Of a stretch of 64,000 nucleotides of DNA, positions 27,467-36,721 are shown one piece after another. The stretch comes from Arthrobacter sp. ZGTC412 (GTDB lineage: Bacteria; Actinomycetota; Actinomycetes; Actinomycetales; Micrococcaceae). The notes beneath the pieces are model-generated. The model was given only the letters and a program-made list of their open reading frames with translations. It had not been told where the DNA came from and searched no databases. A program made the translations under genes and the position numbers. Position 1 is the first letter of the stretch, and every line of letters begins with the position of its first letter. The stretch spans positions 1-64,000 of the forward strand of contig NZ_PJII01000011.1 in assembly GCF_002929215.1 (NCBI RefSeq). The letters are read 5' to 3'.

Positions 27467-28009
27467 TCAGTTGTGGACCGCGGCCCACCAGTTAAGCGTT
27501 GCGGCGAACACGAGCCAGCTGATGTACGGCAGCAGGAGCAGCCCCGCCATGCGGCTGATGGGACCGAAGTACAGGACTGTCACCGACACCGCGGCGATGA
27601 GTGCAAGGATGATGACCAGCGCCGACCACAGGGCAGCCGTCCCGATGGCGGGGTAGAGACCAAAAAATACCGGGGTCCACGCCAGGTTCAGTGCGAGCTG
27701 GATTCCGTAGGCTGCCAAAGCACGCTTGGTCCCGGGTGCCCGCTTCCGCCACACCAGCCATGCCGCGACCGCCATCGCCGTGTAGAGGACAGTCCAGACC
27801 GGACCGAAGACACTGTTGGGCGGCGACCAGGGTGCCTTGTCGGCGGTGGCGTACCACCCCTCCACGTTGCCCACGGTGGCGAGGGCTCCTAGCCCGGCCA
27901 CGAGGTAGGACGTTGCCAGGAGGACAACCAACGCCGCGGTCTGCGTGCCGGCCCCCGGCCGCTCAGCGCTTTTATCCTGCTGCGTCAACTGTCCGGAATG
28001 CGGCTGCAT
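27467..28009 (-). CDS. TspO/MBR family membrane protein
   Basis: The 180-aa protein has five hydrophobic segments and the TspO/peripheral benzodiazepine receptor signature: 'WYATADKAPWSPPNSVFGPVWTVLYTAMAVAAWLVW', 'LALNLAWTPVFFGL', and 'PYISWLVFAATLNWWAAVHN'. Family members bind porphyrins or other tetrapyrroles in the membrane and are linked to stress and light/oxygen responses. ATG 28009 gives a normal length; the frame is open to 28111 but looks non-coding. It is convergent with sdaA (49-bp gap) and divergent from the FemX gene. Confidence 0.88.
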   Translation of the reverse strand: MQPHSGQLTQQDKSAERPGAGTQTAALVVLLATSYLVAGLGALATVGNVEGWYATADKAPWSPPNSVFGPVWTVLYTAMAVAAWLVWRKRAPGTKRALAAYGIQLALNLAWTPVFFGLYPAIGTAALWSALVIILALIAAVSVTVLYFGPISRMAGLLLLPYISWLVFAATLNWWAAVHN

Positions 28010-28201
28010 GCTCCAACAATCGCCAACGCCCTTTTCGGAGTCAAGAGGGCAGGCTGGAACGCATCGGCGGAACGGCGCTGGCCCCTGCCCGTGGAAAAGC
28101 CCCCACCCCATCAGGCTGGAATGCCCGAACGCCGCCAGGCTTTAGACTTGAGGCTGCATGTCCGCACGCAGCCACGAGAACAGAACCGCGCACAACCCTG
28201 A

Positions 28202-29290
28202 TTGGACACGGCCCCCTTGCGAGAATTCACCGCACGTTTTGCCACCGCCGAGGAAATTGAAAACTGGGACAAGCACGTCACTGCCAACCCGAACGGCGGC
28301 AACATGCTGCAGTCGGCGGCGTACGCGTCGGTTAAGAACGGCACTGGCTGGAAGGTCCGCTTCCTGGTGCTGGAAAGCGCCGGCGCAGCCAGCTACAACC
28401 TGGTACTCGAGAAGCGCTTCCCGGTGCTGGGCCGTCTCTGGTACCTCATCAAAGGCCCGGACCTCGCTGCCTCCGGGGACCTTAAAGCAGCCCTTGAAGC
28501 CTGTGCCGACTTCACCCGGGCCAGGAAGCTCAACGTCTTCACCATCAAGATCGAACCTGACTTCGTTGACTCGTCCGATGCCCAGGCGCACCTGGCCGAA
28601 GCCGGATTGGTCAAGGCACCCAACATCCAGTCCAACGACTCCACCGCCCTGCTGGACATCTCCGGCCCGGAAGAAGACGTCTTCAAGGCCATCTCCTCGC
28701 GCGCCCGCAACGCCATCCGCCGCGCCGAGCGGGAAGGCTGCGAAGTGTTCCGCAAGGAACACGGCCCGGAAACCTACCGGGCGCTGTATGACCTGATGGC
28801 GGACACCGTTAATGCCAAGGGATCCATGCCGCTGCGCAGCTACGAGTACTACGCCGCGTTCTGGGAAGAGTTCTGCAACCGCGGCCAGGGCAACTTCTTT
28901 TTCGTCTACGAGGACGGCAAGCCCAGCGTCGGTGCCTTCGTCATCAACTACGGAGCCAAAGCCACGTACAAGGACGGCGGTTCCACCCAGAACCGCAAAC
29001 AGTACGGCGACTCGCACCTGGTCCAGTGGGCAGCCATCAAGCGTATGCAGGAACTCGGCTGCACCGAATACGACTTCTGCGGCACTCCGCCCGCCGCCCG
29101 GATCAAGGACAAGAGCCACAACCTGTACGGCATGGGCATGTTCAAGACCAGCTTCAGCAAAACGGTTACCGATTTTGTGGGGTGCCACGATTACGTTCTT
29201 GCTCCCGTGAAGCACCTCCTCTGGGTCAAAGGCGCAGAAAAAGTCTTCCGCCGGATCGACACCGCGCGGACCGGCCAGCAGTTCTACTGA
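28202..29290 (+). CDS. FemX/FemAB-like peptidoglycan bridge aminoacyltransferase (copy 1)
   Basis: The 362-aa protein belongs to the FemABX family, which uses aminoacyl-tRNA to add cross-bridge amino acids to lipid-linked peptidoglycan precursors at the inner membrane face. Visible features are twin GNAT-like halves, 'AISSRARNAIRRAEREGCEV', 'GAFVINYGAKATYKDGGS', 'LVQWAAIKRMQELGCTEYDFCGTPPAA', and 'GMGMFKTSFSKTVTDFVG'. TTG 28202 is reported; TTG 28217 ('LREFTARF') is an alternative, since no clear Shine-Dalgarno supports either. A second copy follows 104 bp downstream. Confidence 0.85.
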   Translation: MDTAPLREFTARFATAEEIENWDKHVTANPNGGNMLQSAAYASVKNGTGWKVRFLVLESAGAASYNLVLEKRFPVLGRLWYLIKGPDLAASGDLKAALEACADFTRARKLNVFTIKIEPDFVDSSDAQAHLAEAGLVKAPNIQSNDSTALLDISGPEEDVFKAISSRARNAIRRAEREGCEVFRKEHGPETYRALYDLMADTVNAKGSMPLRSYEYYAAFWEEFCNRGQGNFFFVYEDGKPSVGAFVINYGAKATYKDGGSTQNRKQYGDSHLVQWAAIKRMQELGCTEYDFCGTPPAARIKDKSHNLYGMGMFKTSFSKTVTDFVGCHDYVLAPVKHLLWVKGAEKVFRRIDTARTGQQFY

Positions 29291-29394
29291 CCTGACACAT
29301 CCGGGCTAATCCCAGCACCGCTGGCCCGCCCATACCCGTCATTGCCCTGCGCCTGCAACTGCCAAGGCCGCACAACCGCGAATGAGGAAATCCC

Positions 29395-30711
29395 TTGAAT
29401 CCAGTCACCACCGGCACCGATCTTGAATTTGCCATCCTCAGCGACGCAGACTTCGAGGCATTTGCCCTGAAGCACCCGCAAAACAGCTTTCTGCAATCCG
29501 TTGACTTCGCGGCCTTCCAGCGCGCCCGCGGCCAGCAGGTGGAGCTTTTCGGTATCCGCCGCAACGGCGAACTGGTGGCTGCCGGGAAACTGAACTACAC
29601 CACCACCCGCCTGGGCTACACGGTGTGCGAATGCGCCAAGGGACCCCTGATGGACTACACGGACGCCGACCTCGTGGGCGCCGTCGTCGGACTCCTCCGC
29701 AAACGCGCCGCGGAACGCAAAGCCGCCGAGCTGCGGATTTCCCCCAACCTCAAGTACATCGCCCGCGACGCCGACGGCGCGGAACACCCCGAGGTTGAGG
29801 ACAACCGCCCGCTGGTGGCCCGGCTTGCCGGGCTGGGATTCCAGCACCAGGGCCTGGACATGAACTTCGTCAACGTGAACTGGATGTTCATCAAAAGCCT
29901 TGCAGGCGTCAGCGACGCGGAAGAGCTCATCATGGGCACCAGCTACCGGACCCGCAAGGCCATCCGCAAGGCCGAGAAAAACGGCGTCTTCCTGGAACAG
30001 GCAACCCTGGAAACCCTGGACGACTTTTACGGTGCGCTGAGCCGGGCCGGGGACGAGAAGGGGTTCGTCTACCGCGAACGCGCCTACTACCAGCACCTGC
30101 TCCGGACCACCTCCGCAGAGTTCACGAAGCTGATGATGGCCAAGATCGACATCCCGGCTTACCGGAAATCCATCACCGAGCGGCTGGAGGCGGAATCGGC
30201 GACGGCAGCCGAACTGCGCGGTGAGGTTGAAGAGACCGGCAGCAAGAAAAAGGCCAACCGGCTCAAAGTGGTCCAGGACCTCGTGGACAGCTACGAACGG
30301 AGCCTCAAGGACATTGAGCGGTTCCCCGACTCGGTGGGAGTCGCCACCGTGGCCGCCATCCACTTTGTCTGCTACGGCGATGAAGTGGTGTGCGTCATCG
30401 GCGGCACCGTCCAGGACTACATCTACTTCAACGGCGCCACCTCCCTGTACTGGGGCATGATGCTCCACGCACTGGAGAAGGGGTACCCGCGGTACAACTT
30501 CTATGGAACATTCGGCATCTCCGGCCAGGACGAGGAAGGCCACGGCGGGTACGAGTTCAAAAAGGGCTTCGGGGGCGAAGTGGTCCAGCTGGTGGGCGAC
30601 TTCGTGACGCCAGTCCGTCCCGCCGTCTTCCACGCCAACAGGCTTGCCCGCGCGGCAGCCGCAGCTGCCCGCACCCTGCTGGGCAAGCTGCCCCTGAAAC
30701 GTTCAGCCTGA
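29395..30711 (+). CDS. FemX/FemAB-like peptidoglycan bridge aminoacyltransferase (copy 2)
   Basis: The 438-aa paralogue of the preceding gene carries the same landmarks ('SYRTRKAIRKAEKNGVF', 'GTVQDYIYFNGATSLYWGMMLHALEKGYPRYNFYGTFGISG', 'GYEFKKGFGGEVVQLVGDF'). It also has a charged insertion at about residues 255-310 ('KSITERLEAESATAAELRGEVEETGSKKKANRLKVVQDLVDSYERSLKDIERF'), matching the coiled-coil arm of FemA/FemX proteins. TTG 29395 has GAGGAAA at 29384-29390. Two copies suggest stepwise addition of two bridge residues. Confidence 0.9.
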   Translation: MNPVTTGTDLEFAILSDADFEAFALKHPQNSFLQSVDFAAFQRARGQQVELFGIRRNGELVAAGKLNYTTTRLGYTVCECAKGPLMDYTDADLVGAVVGLLRKRAAERKAAELRISPNLKYIARDADGAEHPEVEDNRPLVARLAGLGFQHQGLDMNFVNVNWMFIKSLAGVSDAEELIMGTSYRTRKAIRKAEKNGVFLEQATLETLDDFYGALSRAGDEKGFVYRERAYYQHLLRTTSAEFTKLMMAKIDIPAYRKSITERLEAESATAAELRGEVEETGSKKKANRLKVVQDLVDSYERSLKDIERFPDSVGVATVAAIHFVCYGDEVVCVIGGTVQDYIYFNGATSLYWGMMLHALEKGYPRYNFYGTFGISGQDEEGHGGYEFKKGFGGEVVQLVGDFVTPVRPAVFHANRLARAAAAAARTLLGKLPLKRSA

Positions 30712-30748
30712 AATACCAAACACAGCACCACACCGGGAGGAGGCGACC

Positions 30749-32236
30749 ATGACTGACCGGCCCGAACGTCCCGGGCGCAGGCCGCGTACGGACGGCCTGC
30801 CCAAAACAGAGCCGCTGACGCCTGCCCAGGTCCGGCAGAACGCCGCTGCCAAGAGAATGCTGCGGCGCCTGGTGCAGGGCGAGAATCCGCCCACCGCGCC
30901 GATGAGCATCGTGGACCGGCTGACGGGGAGCCCCTACGCCAACCCTACGATCCAGGTGGGCGGCGTGGACACCTCTGCCCGCAAGACGCTTGACTTCGCC
31001 CTGCACCTGGCCGAAACCATGTTCCGGTACGGAGCCGGTGCGCTGGAGGTTGAAACGAGCATCATCGCCGTCACCGCGGCGCTGGGCCTGAAGAACATTG
31101 AAGTGGACATCACCAACCAGTCCGTCGGCATCAACTACGCTCCGAAGGACCAGACTCCCATTTCGCTGCTGCGGGTGGTGCGTTCCTGGACCAACAACTA
31201 CGCAGGCTTGGCGAAGGTGCATCAGCTGGTGACAGATATCGTGGCCGGGGGAGTAGGCCGGGACGAGGCAATCCGCCGGCTTGATGAGGCCATTACCAGC
31301 CCCAAGCCCTTTCCGCGCTGGATGGTCACGGTAGCCTTCGGCACGTTCGCAGCCGTCTTCGTGGGGGTCCTGGGCGGCGGACCGGTGTCCTCTGCCATCG
31401 CCTTTGCGGCCAATATCGGCATCAGCCTGCTCGCCCGCCAACTGGGGCGGTGGCGCGTGCCGGACTTCTTCATTACGGCCAGCTGCTCCTTTGTGGTGAC
31501 GCAGCTGGCACTGGTGCTGTGGCAGTTCGGGCTGACCGCGTCGCCGGCCATCGTGGTGGTGGGCGGCATCCTCCTGCTCCTGCCGACAGGACGCCTCGTT
31601 TCGTCCGTCCAGGACGCCATCAACGGCTTCCCCGTGACGGCGGCTGGCCGGTTCCTGTCAACGCTGCTGACCTTCGGCGCCATCGTGGCGGGAATCGCCG
31701 TCGCCTTCGTGGTGGGTGAACTGACCGGGATGCAGCGCATCGACGTCACCCAAACCTTCCCGCCAGCCTACGATCTGTGGGTCCTGGTCATTTTTGTGGC
31801 GGTGGCCGTCATGGCCATCGGCATCACCGAACAGACCAGCTGGCAGCTCCTGCTGCCCACCGCGGCTGTGGGCGTGGCCGGCTACCTCGTCCTGCTTGCG
31901 GCGAGCCAGCTCGGAGTAGGTGATCGGTTTTCACCGGCCCTGGCCGCGGTGGTCATCGGCCTGCTGGCGCGTGTGGTCGCCCTGAGGATGGGAGCGCCGC
32001 AGCTGGTGGTTGCCGTGCCCGCAGCGCTGATCCTGCTGCCCGGCCTCACCATCTTCCGGTCCATGTATGTGCTCACCATCGAGGAAGCCGAGATCCTGCT
32101 GGGCGCCGGCGGGATGCTTAACGCCGGTGCCATCGTCCTGGGGACAGCGGGCGGCATCGTCCTCGGTGACACTCTTGCCCGGCCATTGACGCGCAGCCTT
32201 GCGAGCAACGAGCGGCGGCGCGCCCGCCGCCGCTGA
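30749..32236 (+). CDS. ThrE-type threonine/serine exporter
   Basis: The 495-aa membrane protein matches the ThrE family. It has a soluble N-terminal ThrE domain (residues about 85-200, 'TLDFALHLAETMFRYGAGALEVETSIIAVTAALGL' and 'ITNQSVGINY'), about ten membrane segments in the rest, and the C-terminal 'LLPGLTIFRSMYVL..EEAEILLGAGGMLNAGAIVLG'. It exports L-threonine or L-serine using the proton gradient. ATG 30749 has a GGAGGAGG site just upstream. It is 37 bp after the second FemX gene and possibly co-transcribed. Confidence 0.9.
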   Translation: MTDRPERPGRRPRTDGLPKTEPLTPAQVRQNAAAKRMLRRLVQGENPPTAPMSIVDRLTGSPYANPTIQVGGVDTSARKTLDFALHLAETMFRYGAGALEVETSIIAVTAALGLKNIEVDITNQSVGINYAPKDQTPISLLRVVRSWTNNYAGLAKVHQLVTDIVAGGVGRDEAIRRLDEAITSPKPFPRWMVTVAFGTFAAVFVGVLGGGPVSSAIAFAANIGISLLARQLGRWRVPDFFITASCSFVVTQLALVLWQFGLTASPAIVVVGGILLLLPTGRLVSSVQDAINGFPVTAAGRFLSTLLTFGAIVAGIAVAFVVGELTGMQRIDVTQTFPPAYDLWVLVIFVAVAVMAIGITEQTSWQLLLPTAAVGVAGYLVLLAASQLGVGDRFSPALAAVVIGLLARVVALRMGAPQLVVAVPAALILLPGLTIFRSMYVLTIEEAEILLGAGGMLNAGAIVLGTAGGIVLGDTLARPLTRSLASNERRRARRR

Positions 32237-32251
32237 CTCGTTACGCGCTGG

Positions 32252-33091
32252 CTAGATCTGTCCCACAGCCAACTTTTTCTCCGCCTGGAACACATCCTCC
32301 ACCCGGCCCTTGGCCCAGTACCCCGACAGGGAAACCTGGCTGCGTTCCAGGCCGCGCTGATCGAAAAAGACCCCGCGCAGGGCCTTCATGTAACTGCGCT
32401 CGCCATGGGCGAACACGTCCACCCTGCCCGCGGGCCATTCGGCACCTGCTACCGCCTGCACCAGTACGTGACTCTCGCCCGCGGGGACACCATTGCGGGC
32501 AAGCCAGTGGATTTTCACTCCGGAGGGAGCGGCAATCGGCTGGATGTCGGCGTTGGAATCCACCTCCAAAAAGGCCAGGCCCACTGCCTCCCTCGGCAGG
32601 GACTCCAGGCACGCAGCAATTGCCGGCAGCGCCGCCTCGTCGCCGGCGTAGAGGTACCAGTCGGCGTCGGGTGCCGGGTTGTAGGCGCCGCCGGGGCCGG
32701 TGAAGGTCAGGATGTCGCCTGGCTGCGCCTTGGCCGCCCACGGGCCAGCGAGGCCCTCGTCCCCGTGGACCACAAAATCGATGGCCAGCTCGCGCGCCGA
32801 AGAATCCACCCAGCGGATGGTGTACGTGCGGGTGAAGGGCCATTGTTCCCTCGGCATTGTCTCGCGGATGCTCCACAGATCCAGGGGAGAGGGATACTCC
32901 ACACCCGGCTGCGGAAAAACGATCTTGACGTACCGGTCCACAAAACCGTTGTTGGCGAAGTCCGCGAAGCCGTCCCCGCCGGCGACAATCCGCACCATGT
33001 GCGGGGAAAGCTCTTCCCTGCGTACAACGGCGAGGTTGATCTGCGGACGGCTTTTCTTGTTGGCGCTGGTAGCGGCGGGAAGGGTGTTCAT
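32252..33091 (-). CDS. Siderophore-interacting protein (FAD-dependent ferric-siderophore reductase)
   Basis: The 279-aa protein belongs to the SIP/ViuB family. It has an FAD-binding domain ('FVDRYVKIVFPQPGV', 'MPREQWPFTRTYTIRWVDSSARELAIDFVVHGDEGLAGPWAAKAQPGDILTFTGPGG') and a C-terminal SIP domain ('WYLYAGDEAALPAIAACLESLP', 'VDVFAHGERSYMKALRGVFF', 'SLSGYWAKGRVEDVF'). It releases iron from imported siderophores by reduction in the cytoplasm. No Shine-Dalgarno precedes ATG 33091, so a leaderless transcript is possible. A DtxR/IdeR-like box overlaps the start. Confidence 0.9.
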   Translation of the reverse strand: MNTLPAATSANKKSRPQINLAVVRREELSPHMVRIVAGGDGFADFANNGFVDRYVKIVFPQPGVEYPSPLDLWSIRETMPREQWPFTRTYTIRWVDSSARELAIDFVVHGDEGLAGPWAAKAQPGDILTFTGPGGAYNPAPDADWYLYAGDEAALPAIAACLESLPREAVGLAFLEVDSNADIQPIAAPSGVKIHWLARNGVPAGESHVLVQAVAGAEWPAGRVDVFAHGERSYMKALRGVFFDQRGLERSQVSLSGYWAKGRVEDVFQAEKKLAVGQI

Positions 33092-33109
33092 AAGGCAAGC
33101 CTAAGCTAG
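33091..33109. promoter_or_regulatory. DtxR/IdeR-type iron box at the siderophore-interacting protein start
   Basis: TAAGGCAAGCCTAAGCTAG agrees with the published DtxR/IdeR consensus (TWAGGTTAGSCTAACCTWA) at 15 of 19 positions by eye. It overlaps the start codon and the ung stop, a position where a bound repressor would block transcription initiation. A DtxR-family gene is present at 51441-52136. Confidence 0.72.
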
Positions 33110-33876
33110 GCCGCCGGGGGGAGCTCCCAGGTTACGCCAAGGGCACCCTGCCCCTTCAAAAGTTCATTGACGCGGCTGAAAGGCCGGGACCCAAAAAAGC
33201 CTCGGGATGCGGACAGCGGACTGGGGTGGGCGCTCGCCACTGCAGGAGCCCCCTCCAAAAGGGGCCGGACACTTTCGGCGTCCTTTCCCCACAGCACCGC
33301 AACGAGCGGCATCCTGGACCCGTCGTGGTTCCGCCGGCGGGCGACCGCCGAGACTGCCGCCGTCGTGATCTTCTCCCAGCCTTTGCCGCGATGCGAGCCG
33401 GCCGATCCCGCCCGCACTGTCATGACGCGGTTCAGGAGCAGCACGCCCTGGTCAGCCCATGCGGACAGGTCGCCGTGGACCCGCACCGGCAGGCCGAGGT
33501 CCGTTTCCAGCTCCCGGTAAATGTTCGCCAGGCTCCGGGGGATGGGCCGCGTGCGCGGATCCACCGAGAAGGACAATCCCACCGCATGTCCCGGCGTCGG
33601 GTAGGGATCCTGGCCCACAAGCAGCACCTTTACCTTCGCGAGCGGCTGCCGGAAGGCCCGCAGGACGTTCGACGGCGCCGGCAGCACCTGGTGCCCGGCT
33701 GCCACTTCGTCCGCGAGGAAGGCGAGCACCTCCCGAAGTTCGTCTTCCACACCCGCCAGGGCGGCGGCCCAGTCGGGCGCCATCAGCTCCTCCAGCGGGA
33801 GCTGCGCCAGCTCGGCGAAACCGGCTCCCTGCGCCGGTTCCTGCTCAAGTTCGAACAAAGCATCTGATTCAAACAC
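33106..33876 (-). CDS. ung: Uracil-DNA glycosylase, family 1
   Basis: The 256-aa enzyme removes uracil from DNA as the first step of base excision repair. Motifs: water-activating loop '[21 protein letters not shown]', '[11 protein letters not shown]', 'AVLWGKDAE', and the leucine loop '[23 protein letters not shown]'. GTG 33876 ('[14 protein letters not shown]') gives normal family length with GGGA just upstream; the frame is open to 33963, with an ATG at 33918. It lies upstream of the siderophore-interacting gene on the same strand (14-bp gap). Confidence 0.9.
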   Translation of the reverse strand: MFESDALFELEQEPAQGAGFAELAQLPLEELMAPDWAAALAGVEDELREVLAFLADEVAAGHQVLPAPSNVLRAFRQPLAKVKVLLVGQDPYPTPGHAVGLSFSVDPRTRPIPRSLANIYRELETDLGLPVRVHGDLSAWADQGVLLLNRVMTVRAGSAGSHRGKGWEKITTAAVSAVARRRNHDGSRMPLVAVLWGKDAESVRPLLEGAPAVASAHPSPLSASRGFFGSRPFSRVNELLKGQGALGVTWELPPAA

Positions 33877-34004
33877 GGTCCCATTCTTGCAGGGCACCGG
33901 AAGCGGCGCCCTGGGCATGCTGTCACCAGCGCAAATGACAACGCTGTTATTCGTCCGTAGCATGGGGGTCAGACATTTTTACGTAACCAGCTAAGGAGTG
34001 CGCC

Positions 34005-34334
34005 GTGGCGGAACCAGCTCGGGAGCTCCTGCCGGAGCCGGAACCCCGGCAGTCCCTCCTTGCCGACTTCAAGCTTCGTGACTCGCCGCTAAGCGAGCGT
34101 CACCAGCAGATGCTTGCCCTGGAGCGTCAGTGGTGGAAGTATGCCGGCGCCAAGGAACAGGCCATCCGGGAGCTTTTCGACCTCTCCGCGACCCACTACT
34201 ACCAGCTGTTGAACGCGTTGATCGACACCGAGGATGCGCTGGCCCACGATCCCATGCTGGTCAAGCGATTGCGTAGACTACGTACGTCGCGTCACCGTGC
34301 ACGTACCGCACGGCGCCTGGGGTCCGACGCCTAA
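34005..34334 (+). CDS. DUF3263 domain protein
   Basis: The 109-aa protein matches actinobacterial DUF3263. The helical core is 'LSERHQQMLALERQWWKYAGAKEQAIRELFDLSATHYYQLLNALIDTEDALAHDPMLVKRLRRLRTSRHRARTARRL', where residues 45-75 could form a helix-turn-helix. The basic tail would suit nucleic acid binding, but no function is established. GTG 34005 has AAGGAG at 33993-33998. It lies 45 bp before the LytR_C gene on the same strand, an association known in related genomes. Confidence 0.87.
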   Translation: MAEPARELLPEPEPRQSLLADFKLRDSPLSERHQQMLALERQWWKYAGAKEQAIRELFDLSATHYYQLLNALIDTEDALAHDPMLVKRLRRLRTSRHRARTARRLGSDA

Positions 34335-34379
34335 GACGCTCAAGCTGAATTACCAGCAGCAATCAACAAGGATATCTCC

Positions 34380-35030
34380 ATGACCAAATACGCCCGCGAT
34401 GAATTCGACAAGGTCCCGGAGACTGCTTCGCGACAAGGTGTCCACCGCGCGGCTTCCGCCCCGTCACGGGTGCGGCTTTGGCCCATTCTCGCAGTGGGCA
34501 TCGCCGCCCTGGCGATTGGATTGGTGTCCTTCCTGATCCTTCCCAAGCTCGGCGTCAGCACCCTGGACAACCAGGCATCTGTAAGCCGGGAGGCAGCCCC
34601 GCTGGCCGGCACCGGTTCCACTCCTTCGGCCACCCCCGAGGCTTCTCCGGAACCCTCTGCGGAGGCAACACCTTCCGCGTCCAGTGCGCCCGAAGCCAGC
34701 ACGGCCGCCGGACCGGAACCGGAACCGGACGAGCCAACCTCCGCTCCCGCGTTCGTCGACAAGACACAAAGCGTTGCCATCTACAACGCCGCCGGGACGG
34801 CAGGACTTGCCGGCCGGGTGGGCGGAACGGTCCAGGCCGACGGCTGGACGCTCGGACAGGTGGGCAACTGGGCCGGTTCCCCGCAGCAGGCGTCCGTCAT
34901 CTTCTACCAGGGGGCAGGCCAGCTACCCAGCGCCCAGGCCCTGGCGGCGCTTCTCGGCATTCCCACCGTGGTGAACAGCACCGAGTTCCAGGTGCCGCTT
35001 GTAGTGGTGCTGGGGCCGGGCTACCGGTAA
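34380..35030 (+). CDS. Membrane-anchored LytR C-terminal (LytR_C) domain protein
   Basis: The 216-aa protein has a basic cytoplasmic N terminus, one membrane segment (about 33-55, 'LWPILAVGIAALAIGLVSFLIL'), and a Pro/Ser/Ala/Glu-rich wall-spanning linker (about 70-125). The C-terminal LytR_C domain (about 130-216) includes 'SVAIYNAAGTAGLAGRVGGTVQADGWTLGQVGNW'. It lacks the LCP catalytic domain found in LytR-CpsA-Psr proteins. It is likely a cell-envelope protein; its partner is unknown. It is probably in an operon with DUF3263. Confidence 0.83.
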   Translation: MTKYARDEFDKVPETASRQGVHRAASAPSRVRLWPILAVGIAALAIGLVSFLILPKLGVSTLDNQASVSREAAPLAGTGSTPSATPEASPEPSAEATPSASSAPEASTAAGPEPEPDEPTSAPAFVDKTQSVAIYNAAGTAGLAGRVGGTVQADGWTLGQVGNWAGSPQQASVIFYQGAGQLPSAQALAALLGIPTVVNSTEFQVPLVVVLGPGYR

Positions 35031-35204
35031 GGCCTGAGGAGCCGCGTCAGGCCTGGGGGTTACGCCTGCATAACTTTTGCGGGTGGTCCCACGGCAGCCG
35101 GCTGCCCCCGGCCACGCATTGGCTAGAGTGATTTTTAGGTGCGGTTGGAGCCTGTCGGCACACAGCGGCGTGGGCACCCGGACACAACGGAAAGAGTGGT
35201 CAGC

Positions 35205-35411
35205 ATGGCACAGGGAACCGTCAAATGGTTCAACGCTGAAAAGGGCTACGGCTTCATCACCGTTGACGGCTCCGGTGATGACATCTTTGTCCATTGGTCC
35301 GCCATCCAGGGCGAAGGTTACCGGGCACTGGACGAGGGCCAGCGGGTGGAGCTCGAAGTTGGCGAAGGCGAGAAGGGCCCGCAGGCTGAAAGTGTCCGGC
35401 CGGCAGAGTGA
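35205..35411 (+). CDS. Cold-shock protein (CspA family)
   Basis: The 68-aa single-OB-fold RNA chaperone has RNP1 'KGYGFITV' and RNP2-like 'DIFVHWSAI', starting with '[12 protein letters not shown]'. It binds single-stranded RNA/DNA in the cytoplasm. ATG 35205 gives the canonical start; the frame upstream to 35139 is 5' leader. Its TGA overlaps the GTG of the next gene (GTGA), an odd coupling with a secreted lipoprotein. Confidence 0.92.
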   Translation: MAQGTVKWFNAEKGYGFITVDGSGDDIFVHWSAIQGEGYRALDEGQRVELEVGEGEKGPQAESVRPAE

Positions 35412-36676
35412 TTGATCTGAACCTCCGCCCTGCAAACCTCCGCCGGGCGCTTTCCACGGCTGCCCTATGTTCTGCCGTGGCGTTGACAGCCTGTTCCGGG
35501 GCCACCGGAAATGCCCGGGTGGAAGCCGCAGAGGCTTCCGGTGACGGCACCCTGCGCGTGGGACTGATCCTGGACAACACCGGCCAAAACAGCTTCCTCA
35601 ATGCCCCTCAACTTGCCGCCGCCAAGCTCGCCGTGCAGGAGATCAATGCAGCCGGCGGCCACAAAGGCAGGCCGGTGGAACTCCTTCCCGCCGGCACGGG
35701 GCAGGGTGCGGCAGAACAGGCCCAGGCGCTCGTCGCCGCGAAGGCAGACGTCGTTATCGGCCCCACCGATTCAAGCCATGCCACAGCGGCAATCGACGTA
35801 CTCTCCCGTGCCCGCACTCCGCTCATCTCGCCAGCCAACACTGCTGCCGGGCTCAGCAGCATCAGGAGCGGCGGCTATTACTTCAGGACCGCACCGGCCG
35901 ACGTCGCGCAGGGTCCCGTCCTGGTGAAGCTGGCCAAGGACGCGGGCGCCGCGTCAGTCGCAGTCCTGTACCAGGAGGGTTCCTACGGCAAGGACCTTTC
36001 CGACGCCGTTGCCGACTCTGCCGAACAGGCGGGATTGGACGTGCTGGCAACTGCGGGGTTTAAGCCGGGCCACGCGGGCAGCGCAGCCGATGCGGCCGGG
36101 AAGGCTGAAGCAGGCGCCGTCATTGTCATAGCCCGTGATGGCGGGCAGGGCGCCCTGGCGGAACTGGCCAACTCGGGTGTTGACGATAAGCAGCTCATCC
36201 TCAGTGACGGCGCCTTCGGCCGCTATGGTTCAGGTTTGGCAGCAGGGTACCTGGAGGGCGCCCGCGCCGTGGTTCCCGGACAGCTTCCCGACGCGGAATT
36301 CCAGGCAAGGCTCCTGGCGGTGGACCCTGACCTGAAAGACGTATCTTTCGCTGCCGAAGCCTATGACGCCGTGACCGTTGCTGCCCTGGCTGCTGCGAGG
36401 GCCCAGGACGACGCCGGCCGGTCAATTGCCGCCAACCTGATCGCTGTTTCGGGAGGATCGGCAGGGGAGGGGCCGGGCGAGGCCTGCCCGTCCTATAGGG
36501 ACTGCCTGGCACAGCTGAAGTCCGGGCCGGATGCCAATTATGACGGCGAGTCAGGGCCAATTGCCTTTGACGCCAACGGAGACATCACCACGGCCACATT
36601 CAGCGTCTTCACTTACGGAGCCGACAACAACCCCGCTGTGAGCGGCAACGAGACGGCGGGACGGGCTTCGGACTGA
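35408..36676 (+). CDS. Substrate-binding lipoprotein, branched-chain amino acid (LivJ-like) type
   Basis: The 422-aa protein has a lipoprotein signal peptide with lipobox 'LTAC' (Cys about 29) and a periplasmic-binding-protein type I fold: '[51 protein letters not shown]', '[34 protein letters not shown]', and '[16 protein letters not shown]'. Permeases are not adjacent, so it may serve a distant transporter or act as a sensor. GTG 35408 overlaps the cold-shock stop codon; no separate Shine-Dalgarno is evident, so it may be translationally coupled. Confidence 0.82.
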   Translation: MIDLNLRPANLRRALSTAALCSAVALTACSGATGNARVEAAEASGDGTLRVGLILDNTGQNSFLNAPQLAAAKLAVQEINAAGGHKGRPVELLPAGTGQGAAEQAQALVAAKADVVIGPTDSSHATAAIDVLSRARTPLISPANTAAGLSSIRSGGYYFRTAPADVAQGPVLVKLAKDAGAASVAVLYQEGSYGKDLSDAVADSAEQAGLDVLATAGFKPGHAGSAADAAGKAEAGAVIVIARDGGQGALAELANSGVDDKQLILSDGAFGRYGSGLAAGYLEGARAVVPGQLPDAEFQARLLAVDPDLKDVSFAAEAYDAVTVAALAAARAQDDAGRSIAANLIAVSGGSAGEGPGEACPSYRDCLAQLKSGPDANYDGESGPIAFDANGDITTATFSVFTYGADNNPAVSGNETAGRASD

Positions 36677-36721
36677 ACCTCGCCGCCACTGCCCGGCGGC
36701 ACTGTTTTTCGCACCCTTTCG

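Noticed and set aside
28142-29215. A 357-codon minus-strand open frame opposite the first FemX gene
   Set aside because: It shows no domain and no ribosome binding site, and lies fully within a supported plus-strand gene.
29284-30633. A 449-codon minus-strand open frame opposite the second FemX gene
   Set aside because: The plus-strand protein has clear FemX motifs; the antisense frame only reflects high GC at third positions.
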